Origin: Rhizoclosmatium globosum
Taxonomy: Eukaryota > Chytridiomycota > Chytridiomycetes > Chytridiales > Chytriomycetaceae
DNA: 64,000 nt
Reading direction: 5' to 3'
NCBI GenBank assembly: GCA_002104985.1
Contig: MCGO01000114.1
Coordinates: forward strand, 62,001 to 126,000
Shown here in pieces: positions 35,616 to 46,900 of the stretch. Numbering within the stretch: position 1 is the stretch's first letter; each line of letters opens with the position of its first letter. The position numbers were made by a program, and so were the translations under genes. A model generated the notes under the pieces. The model had not been told where the DNA came from, made no database searches, and worked only from the letters and a program-made list of their open reading frames with translations.

Positions 35616-35693
35616 ATGAGAGAGAAGTGGAGAAAGAAGAGAATGCGACGTCTCAAGAAGAAGAGAAGAAAGATGAGAGCTAGATCCAAGTAA
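35616..35693 (+). CDS. RPL41: Ribosomal protein eL41 (25 residues)
   Basis: Complete 25-codon gene: ATG 35616, stop TAA 35691-35693. The peptide starts MREKWRKKRMRR, continues with LKKKRRKM and ends RARSK, matching eL41, the shortest ribosomal protein, in length and nearly every residue. Its 3' acceptor lies two bases upstream of the ATG (TCTAG-AG-ATG), so the gene consists of a leader exon, a long intron and this coding exon. Product: basic helix at the interface of the two ribosomal subunits. Easily missed because of its size. Confidence 0.96.
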   Translation: MREKWRKKRMRRLKKKRRKMRARSK

Positions 35694-36003
35694 ACAAGAC
35701 GATGCTACTGTGAACCCCTTCGCAAGTCTTTTGTCGTGAATCTGGTCGCTGTCTTTTAATTTACTCGTTGTCTGAGAGGGAAACCTGGATGGAATGTTTT
35801 TTTGAAGAAGGGTGGTTGGTTGGAGGAATGATTAGGGAGTTGGGTTGGTGTTTATACGTCTTTGTTATTGGGTCTAAACCCGTGAGGGTTACTTACCACT
35901 GAAAATATGGAATAAAGTTCCGGCTGAGTTCTACTTTTCGATTGTTTCCAGTGTTTTCTTGGCATAGTATCCTGTTAGAAATCAGTTTGAAATTGAAGCA
36001 TCC

Positions 36004-36969
36004 ATGGCTACTGAACACACTGTGGGATTCATTGGACTTGGCGCGATGGGACTGCCGATGGCTGTCAATATCCAGAAGGGGCTTGCTGCAGCTGGTCTCG
36101 CACCGCTTCACGTGTGGAACCGAACAGCGTCGAAGGCCGAGCCGGTCCAGGCCGAAGGAGCCATTGTCGAGCCTTCTCTTGGTACTAACTCACCTGATTC
36201 TCTTGATACTCTTCTTTAACACTTCCAACCCAAACACAAACAAACAGAGTCCCTCGCATCCAAATGTTCACTCATCTTTGCAATGACCTTTGACGACGCG
36301 GCCCTCGAATCCGCCTTTTCCGCCATCTCCGCTTTGTCCAACAAATCCAAAGAAACAGAAAACAAGATTCTCGTCACGTGTTCAACCGTCGCGCCGTCGC
36401 TCGTGCAACAACTCGAACACAAAACCAAATCAGTTTCGGTTTTGTCGGCGCCGGTTTTCGGACGACCGGACGCGGCTGCGGCGAAGATGCTCGTGGCGGT
36501 GCTGGCGGGCGGCAGCGAGACTGAGAAGAACCTGGTTGCAAAGTACTTGGAATACACGACAAGAAAGATTACGAGACTTGGTGGGCCGGCTCACACTGCG
36601 AATGTGCTGAAACTGACGGGTAACTTTTGTATTCTGTCTGTCATTGAGATGCTGGCTCAGGCACAGACGTTGGCGGAAAAGAATGGTGTTCCGCGTGAGG
36701 CTGTGGTGGATGTTGTGAGTGCTCTGATGCCTGGTCCTATTGTGACTGGATACTCAGAGAGAATTGCGAGAGACGAATTCGATGTTGGTTTTACTGTTGA
36801 TGGAGGACTTAAAGATGTTGGATTGATGCGTGATCTGGCATCCTCCTCCAGTGTCAGTTTGCCTTTCGCAGACATCGCGCATGGTCATTTGGAGAGACAA
36901 AAGGCGGAGAACAAGGATTTGGATTGGGCGTCTCTTGCCAAGATTGTGAGAAAGGATTCCCATCTTTGA
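36004..36969 (+). CDS. 3-hydroxyisobutyrate / beta-hydroxyacid dehydrogenase family enzyme
   Basis: NAD(P)-dependent beta-hydroxyacid dehydrogenase, two exons from ATG 36004. N-terminal Rossmann fingerprint: VGFIGLGAMGLPMAVNIQKG, then LHVWNRTASKAEPV. After an intron of about 65 nt: SLIFAMTFDDAALESAFSAI, VTCSTVAPSLVQQL and APVFGRPDAAAAKMLVAVLA. The catalytic Lys motif is NVLKLTGNFCILSVIEMLAQ, and the C-terminal domain includes DGGLKDVGLMRDLAS. About 300 residues, normal for the family. The specific substrate (3-hydroxyisobutyrate in valine breakdown, or a glyoxylate/succinic semialdehyde-type substrate) cannot be decided. Convergent with the mL60 gene 96 bp away. Confidence 0.88.
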
Positions 36970-37012
36970 ATCGGAATAAACTGAGAGTATGAATCCCTGT
37001 TTATTCTTCCCC

Positions 37013-37014
<2 letters not shown>

Positions 37015-37044
<30 letters not shown>
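37015..37044. repeat. (CAT)10 microsatellite
   Basis: Ten uninterrupted CAT units between the convergent dehydrogenase and mL60 genes, probably in their 3' untranslated regions. Outside coding sequence, so free to vary in length. Confidence 0.95.
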
Positions 37045-37048
<4 letters not shown>

Positions 37049-37065
37049 CCAAGTAATTTCGCCAA

Positions 37066-37512
37066 CTACTTTGCCTTTGACGGTTCGTGGATTGCTGTCG
37101 GTGTCCATTCTCTGTCGAATCGGGTCTTTGTCCAGTGAGGAACCCAGTGCGCCGGTTTGATTCCGTTTCTGTATCGCTTCGATTCGACCCAGTACTTTTG
37201 CTCGGGCGTCATTTCAGATTCTCGGGGCATCGAGTCGGCGTAGTCCTTTTTGGATGATGGTTGAAGGAAGGTGAGTGATTGCTGTGATCGAGGGAGTGGA
37301 CTGTACCAGAGCCTTCAGGGAGACACCTGATTTGATGATTGTTTCAACGACATTGTCCACCGCCCGAAGTCTCAGTCTGTGTCGGTACTTTTGGTTCTGT
37401 GTCAGAGTGAACCTCCGTTTCCTGTGCGATGACAAGTTAGTACCATCCTCCTCCTTCCATCTAAGACTTCGTACCAGACAAGTCCTCCGAATGATGCCAG
37501 TGATGCAAACAT
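37066..37512 (-). CDS. MRPL31: Mitochondrial large-subunit ribosomal protein mL60
   Basis: Fungal mitoribosome protein, three short exons found by splicing. Exon 1 encodes MFASLASFGGLVW (ATG 37512). Exon 2 encodes KRRFTLTQNQKYRHRLRLRA and then VDNVVETIIKSGVSLKAL. Exon 3 encodes DYADSMPRESEMTPEQKYWV and ends in RYRNGIKPAHWVPHWTKTRF and an EPSKAK tail (stop 37066-37068). The KYRHRLRLRAVD block, the SEMTPEQKYWV block and the HWVPHWTKTR block follow the order known for MRPL31/mL60. Predicted to enter the mitochondrial matrix; the short hydrophobic N-terminus may serve as targeting signal. mL60 is typical of fungal mitoribosomes, which supports the lineage call. Confidence 0.85.
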
Positions 37513-37582
37513 TGTGCTAGTTAGTTTGTGGATGAAGTGTGTTTGACAGAAAAAGGGAAGGAGAAAAAGACGAACCAAATCA

Positions 37583-40500
37583 ATGCGCTTTGACTTGACT
37601 GTCCTTTGCCTGGCTCTGCTGCATCCAATCGTCCAGGCTTCCGTATGTGTTATCAGTACTAATAAGGCTTTATACTTACTCTCTACTCTCTGTTTTAGGT
37701 TATTGGAATCGACTTTGGATCTGAATGGTTCAAAGTCTCTATCGTAAAGACTGGTGTTCCCCTCGACATTGTCCTCAACCGTGAATCAAAGCGAAAGACG
37801 GAATCCCTTGTCACTATTCGAGATGGAATCCGTTACTTTGGAACCGATGCTGCTGGACTTGTACGTTTGTTTCCCCCCACTGGTTTTGACACGTGTAATT
37901 TAAACACCAACTGCAGAGCACACGCTTCCCCGAATCAACCTATCCTTTCGTCAAGAACTTGATTGGTCTCCAATACAATGACCCCATTGCTGTCGAGTAC
38001 CGATCATGGTACAGCAACAATATGGTTCCTGAACCACTACGAAACACGTGTGCATTCAAGCTTTCTGGAGACGTTGTGTACACTGTTGAAGAGATTCTTG
38101 CCATGCAGCTTGCACATGCTAAGCGACAGGCTGAGATTTCTGGAGGCGAGAGTATCAGCGGTGCTGTCATCACGGTAACGATCCATCCAATTCCCGAACC
38201 TTCTTACGTAAAATATTAATAAATTCATTGAAAAACAGGTTCCACCCTACTACAACCACTACGAACGCCAAGCCGTCCTTGACGCCGCCGAAATCGCCAA
38301 CCTCCGTGTCCTCCAACTAATGAACGACGGAACCGCCGTCGCCCTAAACTACGCCATGACCCGTCCCCCCTTAAACGGAACCGCCCAACACCACCTCTTC
38401 TTCGACATGGGCGCAGGCTCCACAGTCGCAACCCTCGTGAAATTCACCTCCACAAAAGTCAAAAAGCTCCAAATCCCCACCCTCGAAATCCTCTCCACCG
38501 GATTCGACAAGAAACTCGGCGGAAAAGCCATCGACGTGAAGCTCCAGAAGCACCTTGCGAAGCTCTTCATGACGAGTGAGAAGGGGGCGAAAGCGAAGGA
38601 ACCTGTCATCAACAATGCGCGGTCGATGGCCAAGTTGTTGAAGGAGGCGAACCGCGTGAAACAGATTCTGAGCGCGAATACGGAGACGATGGCGAGTGTT
38701 GAGGGGCTTCATGAGGAGATTGATTTTAGGGTTAAGGTTACTAGGGCGGAGTTGGAGGGGCTTTGTGGGGATTATTTTAAGAAGTTGACGGAACCTATTA
38801 AGGCTGTTTTGAAGGAGGCGAACTTGCCTTTGGTGTGTACTTTTATCTCCTAATGACCTTGTTTGGTTACTGACTCGTTTTCGAACCAGGCTAAACTTGA
38901 CTCTCTCATCCTTGTCGGTGGTGCTGTTCGTATTCCAGCTGTTCAAGCTGTTTTGAAGGAACTTGTTGGAGAGTGAGTAGCAAACCTCATGCATTTCGGT
39001 TGCACTTGATCACTAACAACTGCGTAGATCCAAGATTGCTCAAAATGTGAACCAAGATGAAGCCAACGTTCTCGGTGCTGGTTTCCGTGCCGCTGGAATC
39101 AGCAAACAGTTCCGAGTCCGTGAAATCAAGATCAAAGACGCTTCCTCAGTCCCCATCGAAATTGTCTACAACTTGGAGTCTCAAGGTAAGTTTCTCCATT
39201 TACCTCTCTTGAAGAACCTGATTAACACAAGAAAACAGACGGATCCGCCGGAAAACTAACCACAACCCCACTCTTCCCCAAAAACACAACCCTCCCCTCC
39301 AAGAAACTCATGAACTTCAAACGCACAACCGATTTCGACTTCTCCCTCAAATACAAAGACGCCTCCTCCCCCATCCTCAGCGCCAAAGTCTCTGGCCTCG
39401 CTGACGCCATTGCAAAGCACAAGGACACTGCCGTCGACGGGTTCACAAAGGTCCAGGCTCAGATTGAGTTGACTGATAGTGGGGTTTTGGATGTTGAACA
39501 CGCGACTGTTACGTTTGAGTTGAAGCAGGAGGAGAAGAAGGGTGGTAGTATTGCTGAGAATGTGATGAACTTCTTTGGGGGGAAGAAGGATAAGAAGGAG
39601 GGAGAGAAGAAGGAGGATGAGAAGAAGGCTGAGGTTTGTTTTTTGTTTTATTTGGTGGGGCATAGTTTTGGTGTACTGATAAGGCTATAGGAGGCTTCTG
39701 GTGAGAAAGACGCAAAGAAGGACGAGAAGTCTGACGAGAAGAAGGAGGAGAAGAAGGACGAAAAGAAGGATGACAAGAAGGACGCTAAGAAGGACGCCAA
39801 GAAGGATACCAAGAAGAACGCAACTGAATCTGAATCCAAGAAGATCACCACTTCCAAGGTCAAGTTGACTGTGGATATTAAGTACGAGACATTGCCACCA
39901 TTGACCAAGGAAGTGAAGGATGCCGCTAAATCAAGGTGAATTCTTTCCTCTATTTCCTTGACATATTCTAACCACTCACACAGATTCGCCAAAATGGACG
40001 ATGAAGACGCCGCTCGTCGTGCCCGCGAAGAAGCCTTCAACAACCTCGAAGCATTCATCTACAGCTCCCAGGCATTCCTCGAATCAGAAGTCCTTCCTTC
40101 CGTTTCCACCGAAGAACAACGTGAAGCCCTGTCCCTCAAAGTCGCCAGCGCTCAAGAATGGTTGGACGAAGACGGTTACGACGCCCCACTGAAGACCTCC
40201 GAAAGAAACTCAACGAAGTGAAAGAGATCCGCGCTCCAATGTCGTTCCGCGTCAAGGAACTCGAAGCTAGACCTAAAGCCGTCGCAGACTACCGTATCAC
40301 ACTCACACAAGTGCAAGCATACGTCGACGCCATCCGCGCCAACAACACCTTAGAAGACAACGCCATCTTTGGTCTCTACGAAGACAAGGAATTCGTGACT
40401 GGACTCAACAAGATCAAGGAATTCAAAGACTGGATTGAGGAGAAGGAGGAGGCGCAGGCTAAGGTTGCTGCTTATGAGACACCTGCGTTCAAGTCGAGAG

Positions 40501-40810
40501 ACGTGGAAGCTAAGAAGGAGGATATGGTTACAAGTATTGTCAAGTTGTTTAGTAAGGTTCCAAAGAAGCCTGTGAAGCCAAAGACCACTACTACTATCCC
40601 CGCGTCTGGTAAAGCTAGTGCTACTACTGCTGGCGAAGGTGCAACTGAGACGGATAAGCCAGTTTCTGAGGAGAAACCAGCTTCCGAAATTCTGGCGAAG
40701 GTGCGTCAGAAGAGACTGAGAAGGATGCACCTGTTGGAAGTGAGGAGGACTCTGAGACAGGTGAGACTAAAGATACGAAGGAAGATGGAGAAGGACATGA
40801 TGAGCTTTAA
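37583..40810 (+). CDS. LHS1: ER lumenal Hsp70-like chaperone (HYOU1/LHS1) ending in HDEL; two frame breaks
   Basis: Large Hsp70-related nucleotide exchange factor and chaperone of the ER lumen. The signal peptide is MRFDLTVLCLALLHPIVQA. The ATPase domain starts VIGIDFGSEWFKVSIVK, with QLMNDGTAVALNYAMT, FFDMGAGSTVATLVKF and LILVGGAVRIPAVQAVL. The substrate domain is followed by a very Lys/Asp/Glu-rich linker (KKDEKKDDKKDAKKDAKK) and a helical lid (REEAFNNLEAFIYSSQAF, WLDEDGYDAPLK). About eight exons. The frame breaks at 40191-40196 and 40687-40690. With one base added at each, the lid continues DLRKKLNEVKEIRAPMSF and the protein ends GEGHDEL, an ER retention signal, at TAA 40808-40810. Confidence 0.92.
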
Positions 40811-41254
40811 TTATGAAGCAGAGTTTGTATGAACCAATAAAAACTGTAATAAAACAAGAAGATCTCATAAATTGCTTGCCTGTATCTGGAATCTTTCTGT
40901 AATTTCCTTCGCTTTATGCTCGAAAGGCCGTATTGCAAACATTATAGCCAGGGTTTGGGTGCAGCTTAAATTCTAATTCACAGCAGTTCAGGATGACACT
41001 CTCGATCAATTCAATTATTTTTCATTTCTTTTATTTCATAATGCAATATGTTGTTTCCTTGAAAGCTATTAACCCCATTAAATACATCGCGATTTTTGTC
41101 TGCCAGTTGCAAGAAGCTGAATTCTTCATGGCTTTATCAGACGCCAAACTATTAAATTATGCTAAAAACGCGTATAAACGTGTGCACGAGACTTGTATGG
41201 TAATAGGTAAAACATTTTTTCGGTCAGATACATAAAACACCCCAGAATTCACCA
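40811..41254. other. Intergenic between LHS1 and tRNA-Phe
   Basis: An 81-codon frame at 40993-41235 is open but has no recognisable feature, poor codon choice and no family resemblance. I see no other feature. Confidence 0.4.
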
Positions 41255-41327
41255 GCCGCCTTAGCTCATCTGGAAGAGCGTAAGACTGAAGATCTTAAGG
41301 TAGCGTGTTCGATCCACGCAGGCGGCA
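41255..41327 (+). tRNA. tRNA-Phe (anticodon GAA)
   Basis: Acceptor GCCGCCT/AGGCGGC, A box TAGCTCATCTGGAAGAGC, anticodon stem TAAGA/TCTTA around CTGAAGA giving GAA, T arm GCGTGTTCGATCCACGC. 73 nt, intronless, T4 terminator about 16 bases downstream. Confidence 0.95.
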
Positions 41328-41819
41328 TCTGTACGCAAGTCTTTTATGAAGTTTATGCTGTGTCGAGTCCACCAAATTCCGCCTGACCTGGCACGCCCAG
41401 TAAGACCATGCCACCAACATTCAGCTACTGCTTAATATGCTACTGCTTACTTTCTTTGAAGGAGTGGCTTGATGCTACTCCTTCGGTAGTGGTTTGACTT
41501 CAGTTGTTAAGTTACGACAGTAATTCGTTAAAGAAACGCTGAAACCTTGCCGATACAGATCCAATACTCTCTTTATGTACAGTGTTTTTTAAGCAAAATC
41601 GAGGATTCTGAACTATTTGTTTGGTCTGTATGCTGAGGCAAACGGCGTAAAGATGACCGTGCAAGGAATAGATGACCAATTCTTTGTTCAAGTTAAAACG
41701 TTCTTTGAATATTGGTGACGTATGTTGAGGATTAAAGAGCCATTCTTTCCAACAGCCGTCCAAACTCCACCAATTCCTATCCACATTCCTTCCCTGCACC
41801 ATCCTAACGCCCAAAAGGC
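41328..41819. other. Intergenic between two tRNA genes
   Basis: About 490 bp. An open minus-strand frame at 41512-41826 runs into the tRNA and shows no protein-like features. Nothing else supported. Confidence 0.4.
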
Positions 41820-41891
41820 TGCACACCCCAGGAATCGAACCTGGATTTGCTCGGCCACAACGAGCTGTACTAACCGTTATACGAGGTATGC
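41820..41891 (-). tRNA. tRNA-His (anticodon GTG), second copy
   Basis: Reverse-strand copy identical over all 72 nt to the tRNA-His at 21763-21834: GCATACC acceptor, TTGTGGC anticodon loop, GGTTCGATTCC T arm. A T4 run follows on the minus strand. Flanking sequence differs, so the duplication is not a recent large segment. Confidence 0.95.
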
Positions 41892-42280
41892 CGATGTTGG
41901 GATAATGAATGTAAACTATATAAGATTAGGACATTCCATGACGGAAACAACGAGCTCAAACATTCAACATTTAAAGATATATTGTATTGTGCCATTGTGT
42001 TGATAGTTTTGTAAATTCAGTATCATTGCAACCCACAATGTTTCATACCAATTTCCCGGATTATATTGTTCTCATTAATCAGAAAGAAATTGGGAAGAAA
42101 TCTTTCTATGCGATTACTCGGCTGATTGGGAAGAAGTGTACTTATCTCATGCACTTACCTTCTTCTCTGACTGGAATAATCCAACAAAACCCCCCGCCCT
42201 AACACACTCTCTTCTTTCTCTCTACTTAGATTGGTTTTTAATCTGGTAAATTGCATAATAAAACCTTCTCAGAAACTCAA
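41892..42280. other. Intergenic upstream of VPS25
   Basis: About 390 bp with a short frame at 42037-42202 (MFHTNFPDYIVLINQKEIGK) that I cannot connect to any gene. Otherwise promoter-like C/T tracts just before VPS25. Confidence 0.35.
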
Positions 42281-43080
42281 ATGTCAGTCCAACCACACAA
42301 TTTCCCACCCATCCACAGCTTCACCCCCTTCTTCAGGTTCGTCTATCTGATCCTCGTATAAATCGAAACCCAATGCATGGTACTTAGCTATTCCTTCTGC
42401 CCCTCCGACAGTCGACAACCAACTCAGGAGACATGGATCCGTCAACGCACGCTATGGATTGAAATCATTCTCAGTTATTGTCAATCGCAGCGCCTCTTTC
42501 TTGTGGATTTGAATGAGCTGGCAAAGAGCCCGTTGTTTGATAACAAGACCATCAATCGTTGAGTTCCTCTTGTCTCTGTTGTGCTTGAAGTGCTGATGTC
42601 TTACTGTGTAGGAAGGGTACAGCGGGAAATGATTGACGAACTGTTTGCTGAGTTGTTGCGATTGGTATGCGTGGTTGTTTTGGAGTGGCCGTGGACTAAC
42701 TGGAAGTAACTTAGGGAATGGAGAATGGGAAGACAAGAAACAAAAGAAACGATGTTTCGTATGGTGGAAGAAGCCCGAGGAATGGGCTGCATTGATCTAT
42801 GCTTGGGTGAGACTGCTTGAGTCACAAGGTTGACTTAACAGCAGAAACAGGCTTCAGAAAATGGACAAAAGATCTGTACTGTGTACGAAATAGTTGAAGG
42901 AGATGCACGGAGGGATTAGGTCTGTTTCGGATTCAACACCCAATATTCTAACCGTTAACAGAGTTTCATGGCCTGAATATGGATGCTGTTAAGCGAGTCC
43001 TTGAAGTACTCGTAAAACAAGGAAAGGGGCAAATATTCTATGGATCAAGTGATGCTGATATGGGAATCAAATTCGCTTGA
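42281..43080 (+). CDS. VPS25: ESCRT-II subunit VPS25
   Basis: Winged-helix subunit of ESCRT-II, needed for multivesicular body sorting. Five or six small exons from ATG 42281: MSVQPHNFPPIHSFTPFF; QPTQETWIRQRTLWIEIILS with NELAKSPLFDNKTINR; VQREMIDELFAELLRL; GNGEWEDKKQKKRCFVWWKK then PEEWAALIYAW; ICTVYEIVEGDARR; EFHGLNMDAVKRVLEVLVKQ and finally MGIKFA. The FPPFF start, the WWKKPEEWAALIYAW block and the VYEI..EFHGL..GIKF ending are diagnostic. At 42912-42914 one G is missing; adding it removes an in-frame TAG at the end of that exon. Convergent with NTMT1, 46 bp between stop codons. Confidence 0.88.
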
Positions 43081-43126
43081 AACGTTGATGCAATAAAACG
43101 CGAAAGTACATGTATTCCCTTCTTGA

Positions 43127-43914
43127 TTATTGTAAGATATACATGTTGACAGGATATAGCCCTCTCGGGAATCCAGTTTGGACAGCCCGCTTCAGGATCT
43201 TGAGCCTGCCTTCTCAAAGACTGCTTCCAAGGCTTTGGCAGGTCGTGTCACGGAGCTATCTTGCTCATCCAATTCTACAACTCCCCGTGGACACACATTT
43301 TCCTTCACCCCAATCACTCCATTTGGCTTGAGAGCGCCTTGCACCTCAAAAAGAAGGCAAGCAGGTCATCTATGAGAGAATAAGGACCAAGAGAATACAA
43401 ACAATGCATACCGTCTGTCAAATGACCTAGCACCCACTGAGACCAAATCATGTCGTATCGTCCAACTTCTGGATTAAAGTCCTGAAGTCCAAGAGGGAAG
43501 AAGTCTCCAACCTTTCCTGCCGCAACTTCCTCCTTCATATAGTCTACTTTCGCCTGTTCCAAGAACTTTGGATTCTGCTCAACGAGGTCGACCTTCTTGA
43601 ATACATTGAGAAGGAAGTTCTTTGAGACTCTTCCGATACCAGCCCCGCAGTCTATGATGGGACCATTAGCCTTCCATGATTAGCAGCCACAGGGTATAGC
43701 TACCGCAAGCATAGTCCAGGGCCAGGGCCGAGTTAGTCTGTGTACAGAATTCGGTGATGAATCGAATTGAGGTTGCACAGTCCAATTCAGTCAATGTCCC
43801 AAATCCACCCAACATTCCCTCAATTGACGGATCAATCTTGTCCCAATAATCAGCAGCTTTCTTGTAACTGATTTTGTCGTTTGGAGTCTCTGGCGCAGCT
43901 GCAACGGAAAACAT
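43127..43914 (-). CDS. TAE1: Protein N-terminal alpha-methyltransferase (NTMT1/TAE1)
   Basis: SAM-dependent enzyme that methylates the alpha-amino group of proteins such as ribosomal proteins with an X-Pro-Lys start. Exons from ATG 43914: ADYWDKIDPSIEGMLGGFGT, then a splice giving ACDCGAGIGRVSKNFLLNVF (SAM-binding glycine motif), KKVDLVEQNPKFLEQAK, and GLQDFNPEVGRYDMIWSQWV followed by LGHLTDG. After a further intron: DLLAFFLRCK, PNGVIGVKENVCPRGVVELD and the ending LKILKRAVQTGFPRGLYPVN. Two missing bases (43337-43338 and 43202-43206) break the last exon. Corrected, the enzyme reaches the usual family C-terminus at TAA 43127-43129. Confidence 0.88.
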
Positions 43915-43967
43915 GTCTCTTTCTTTTCCTGCTTTCTTTTTTTTCTTTGACGTTGAGCAAAGTTTAA

Positions 43968-46900
43968 ATGACCGTTCCTACTCCAACACCCTCGGCTACT
44001 GGCGGGACCCTCCAGCTTTATTGGGACCTGGCTTCCCTTGATGCGTCAGTCAGGCTTACTGCTGCTGCAAAGCTGTCAGCTACCTTGAAGGAAATCTACA
44101 AACCATCCGATAAATCAGTGGAACAAGTCACGAAAGATACCTTGGATGCTGCGTACTCGGGCGAGATTGCTTATGCTCTGAAACGATTGATTCGCGGTCT
44201 TTCTTCATCGAGAGACGGTGCAAGGCAAGGGTTCACGCTTGCTCTTGCTGAGTTGTTGGGCTTTTTGAAGGAGGATCATGCGTTTTCAGCAGCTCTGATT
44301 GTCGATTTGATTGAGTCTTTGAATGTTCTTACTGCGAGCGTGAAGGGCCAGGTTCGTGTTGTTGATATTCTGAGTTTCAAGGAATGCTGAACGCCTTGAA
44401 CAGGAGGAACGCGAAATGTATTTTGCACGAATCTTTGGATTGCACGCTATTGTTCAAAGTGGCCTCCTGACGGCTCCACAGACGACTGCCGACCAAGTGT
44501 CCAGAGTGTCACTATTCTTTTGACGTGCGCCTCAGCAAAATCGTACTTGAGTCTTGTATCGTACGACGTTTTGACAAAAATTATTACATTTGGTATCATT
44601 CCAAGAAGGATTGGGTTCCGGCAGTGATTTCATCGGTTGTCGAAGCTGGAATGGGGACTGAGGGAATCTGGTTCGTGATTGTTGCTCAGGAAGAAATGAA
44701 GAAGACTGGATACGTGAGTCGCCTTTGATTAATTGTCGGAAGTCAGAGCTAATATTATTGGCTACAGAAATTTGACTGGAAGGCAGTTTTCAAAGGATCT
44801 TGGGAGAAACCATCCCACATTCTCTGTTCAACACACAAAGCCCGTCTTTCCACGATCTTCAAAGAAACAACGTCAACATCTCCAAAATTACACCCAATCT
44901 TCCCTGCCGTCCTCGCACACGTGTTTGGCCCATCACCTTCTCTGACTCTTCACGAATTCTGGTCAATCATCGATGAATCAATGTTCAACTCATCCCACGA
45001 TCGCAAGTTTATTGGATTTTTGGTGTTCCAAAAGTGTTTGGAGTCTGCCAGCAAAGAAGGAAAGGTGGACGTTGGTGTATTGTTTTCCAAGTCATTCTTG
45101 AGATGTTTGATCAACAGTTTGGCGAAGGGAGAAGATGCTGTCTTGAACAAGGCTGCTAAGGCGACTGTGAGTATTTTGTTTCTGGAACACTGCGAACCAC
45201 ACATTACTAAATGTTGTACGTTCATAGGCCAAGCAAATCTCAACCATTTCATCAAGTTCTCGCGAAATCGGCCTTCAAGTTGTTTTCCAACTTATGGGAA
45301 AGAATGGTCATCAGCGATTCGACAGCATTACTCGCACCAAGACTGTCGAAAACATTGTCAGCAGTCTGAACGAGAAGGAAGTGGATACATATGTAAAGTA
45401 CTTGATGGATTTGGTCGTTAGCGGTGTTTCAGATGTTGCGTAAGTTCATACCTCCCTCCCTCGCAACATAATACTCAACTTCGACATCCCACAGCGACGA
45501 AACAGAAGAAGAATCTACATCTACGTCAGCAACAACCCGAATGTGGGCCCTCGACCAACTCCACTCCCTCCTCAAATCCCCACAAATCCCCAAAACCCAA
45601 TCCTGGATCCAACGTGTCCTCCAATTCCTCTGCGTCCACAGTTTATTCATTGTCGAGAAACCCGGAAACGGAATCGAAAAGATCGAGTTCACTCCCGAAG
45701 TGCGTGAATACTGCCGCGGCCGGTTCTTTGCTGGTCTTGCGGAAGTGAATGGATACAGTTTGACTACAAAAAAGACGAGGAAAAGAAACTCGCTGCGGGT
45801 GTTATGTTGAACGGCGAGTATTGGGCGTACGATCTCGTTCAGTTCATTATTTCTCTTGACGGAGCTGGTGGTGGTTCAAAAAAGAACACTGCGAACGCTC
45901 ATGTTCGTCCCGTTCACGCTTTGGAGGCTCGGTCTCTTGAAGCGAGAAACATGGCCATCAAGGAAATCACTGCATACCGCACGAAAGTTGCTGAGTTGCA
46001 ATCGGCAAAGACGCCAAACCACACCCTGATTGCGCAGTACAAGTCATTCGAGCTCTTGTTCTTGCATGTCTTGTTGCAGGTGTACACAGAGCCTGTAGAC
46101 GCTGTCAATATTCTCAATGAACTCAAGTCATGTGCTGATTTAGTGTTCAGCGATAAACCTGCGCTTGTGAGCACGCCGTCTAAGCGTAAGATGAGCGAGG
46201 AGGATGACGAGGAGGAGGAGCAGCCTAACCCTGTTGACGTTATAATTGATATTCTGCTCAGTTTCTTGGCCAAGCCAAGTGCGCTTTTCAGAGGTGTTGT
46301 GGAGAATGTTTTCAAGGTGTTTTGTCCAGTGTTGACTGAGAGTGGGTTGCAGTTGATCTTTGACATTTTGAAGGCCAAGAGTGGTGTTGCTGGTGCTGAA
46401 GAGTTGTTCGAGGAAGGAGACGAAGACGAAGATGATGACGAGGATGATGACGATGTCATGGAAATTGATGCCTCAGAAGTTGGAAAAGGAGACGAAGAAG
46501 ACGATGATGATGAGGATGAGGACGACGAAGATGATGACGACGATGAGGACGAAGCAGATGAACCTGAAGAAAGTGTCGAAGAGCTTAAAAACCGTCTAAA
46601 GGCTGCCTTGGGAGGTGTTGCTGATGATGCTGCAGACATGAACCCAGATGACGCTGAAGACGACGACGATGAAAAGTCCTTGAATGATGAGGAGATGGAA
46701 GCATTTGACGAAAAGCTCAGTGCCATCTTTAGAGAGCGCAAGAAGGTCAAGACTGAACAGAGAGGTGAGCTCCGCCTTTGAATACTTGTCCTTGCTAACT
46801 CTTCATCTTAGACAAAAAGCAACAAGTCCTTCACTTCAAGCTTCGTGTAGTCGACTTGATTGAACTCTTCATCAAAAAGCAACCAGCGAATCCTCTTATT

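Noticed and set aside
45914..46750. Long Ser-rich minus-strand frame
   Set aside because: It is the antisense of the POL5 acidic region (GAC/GAA codons read as Ser), not a gene.
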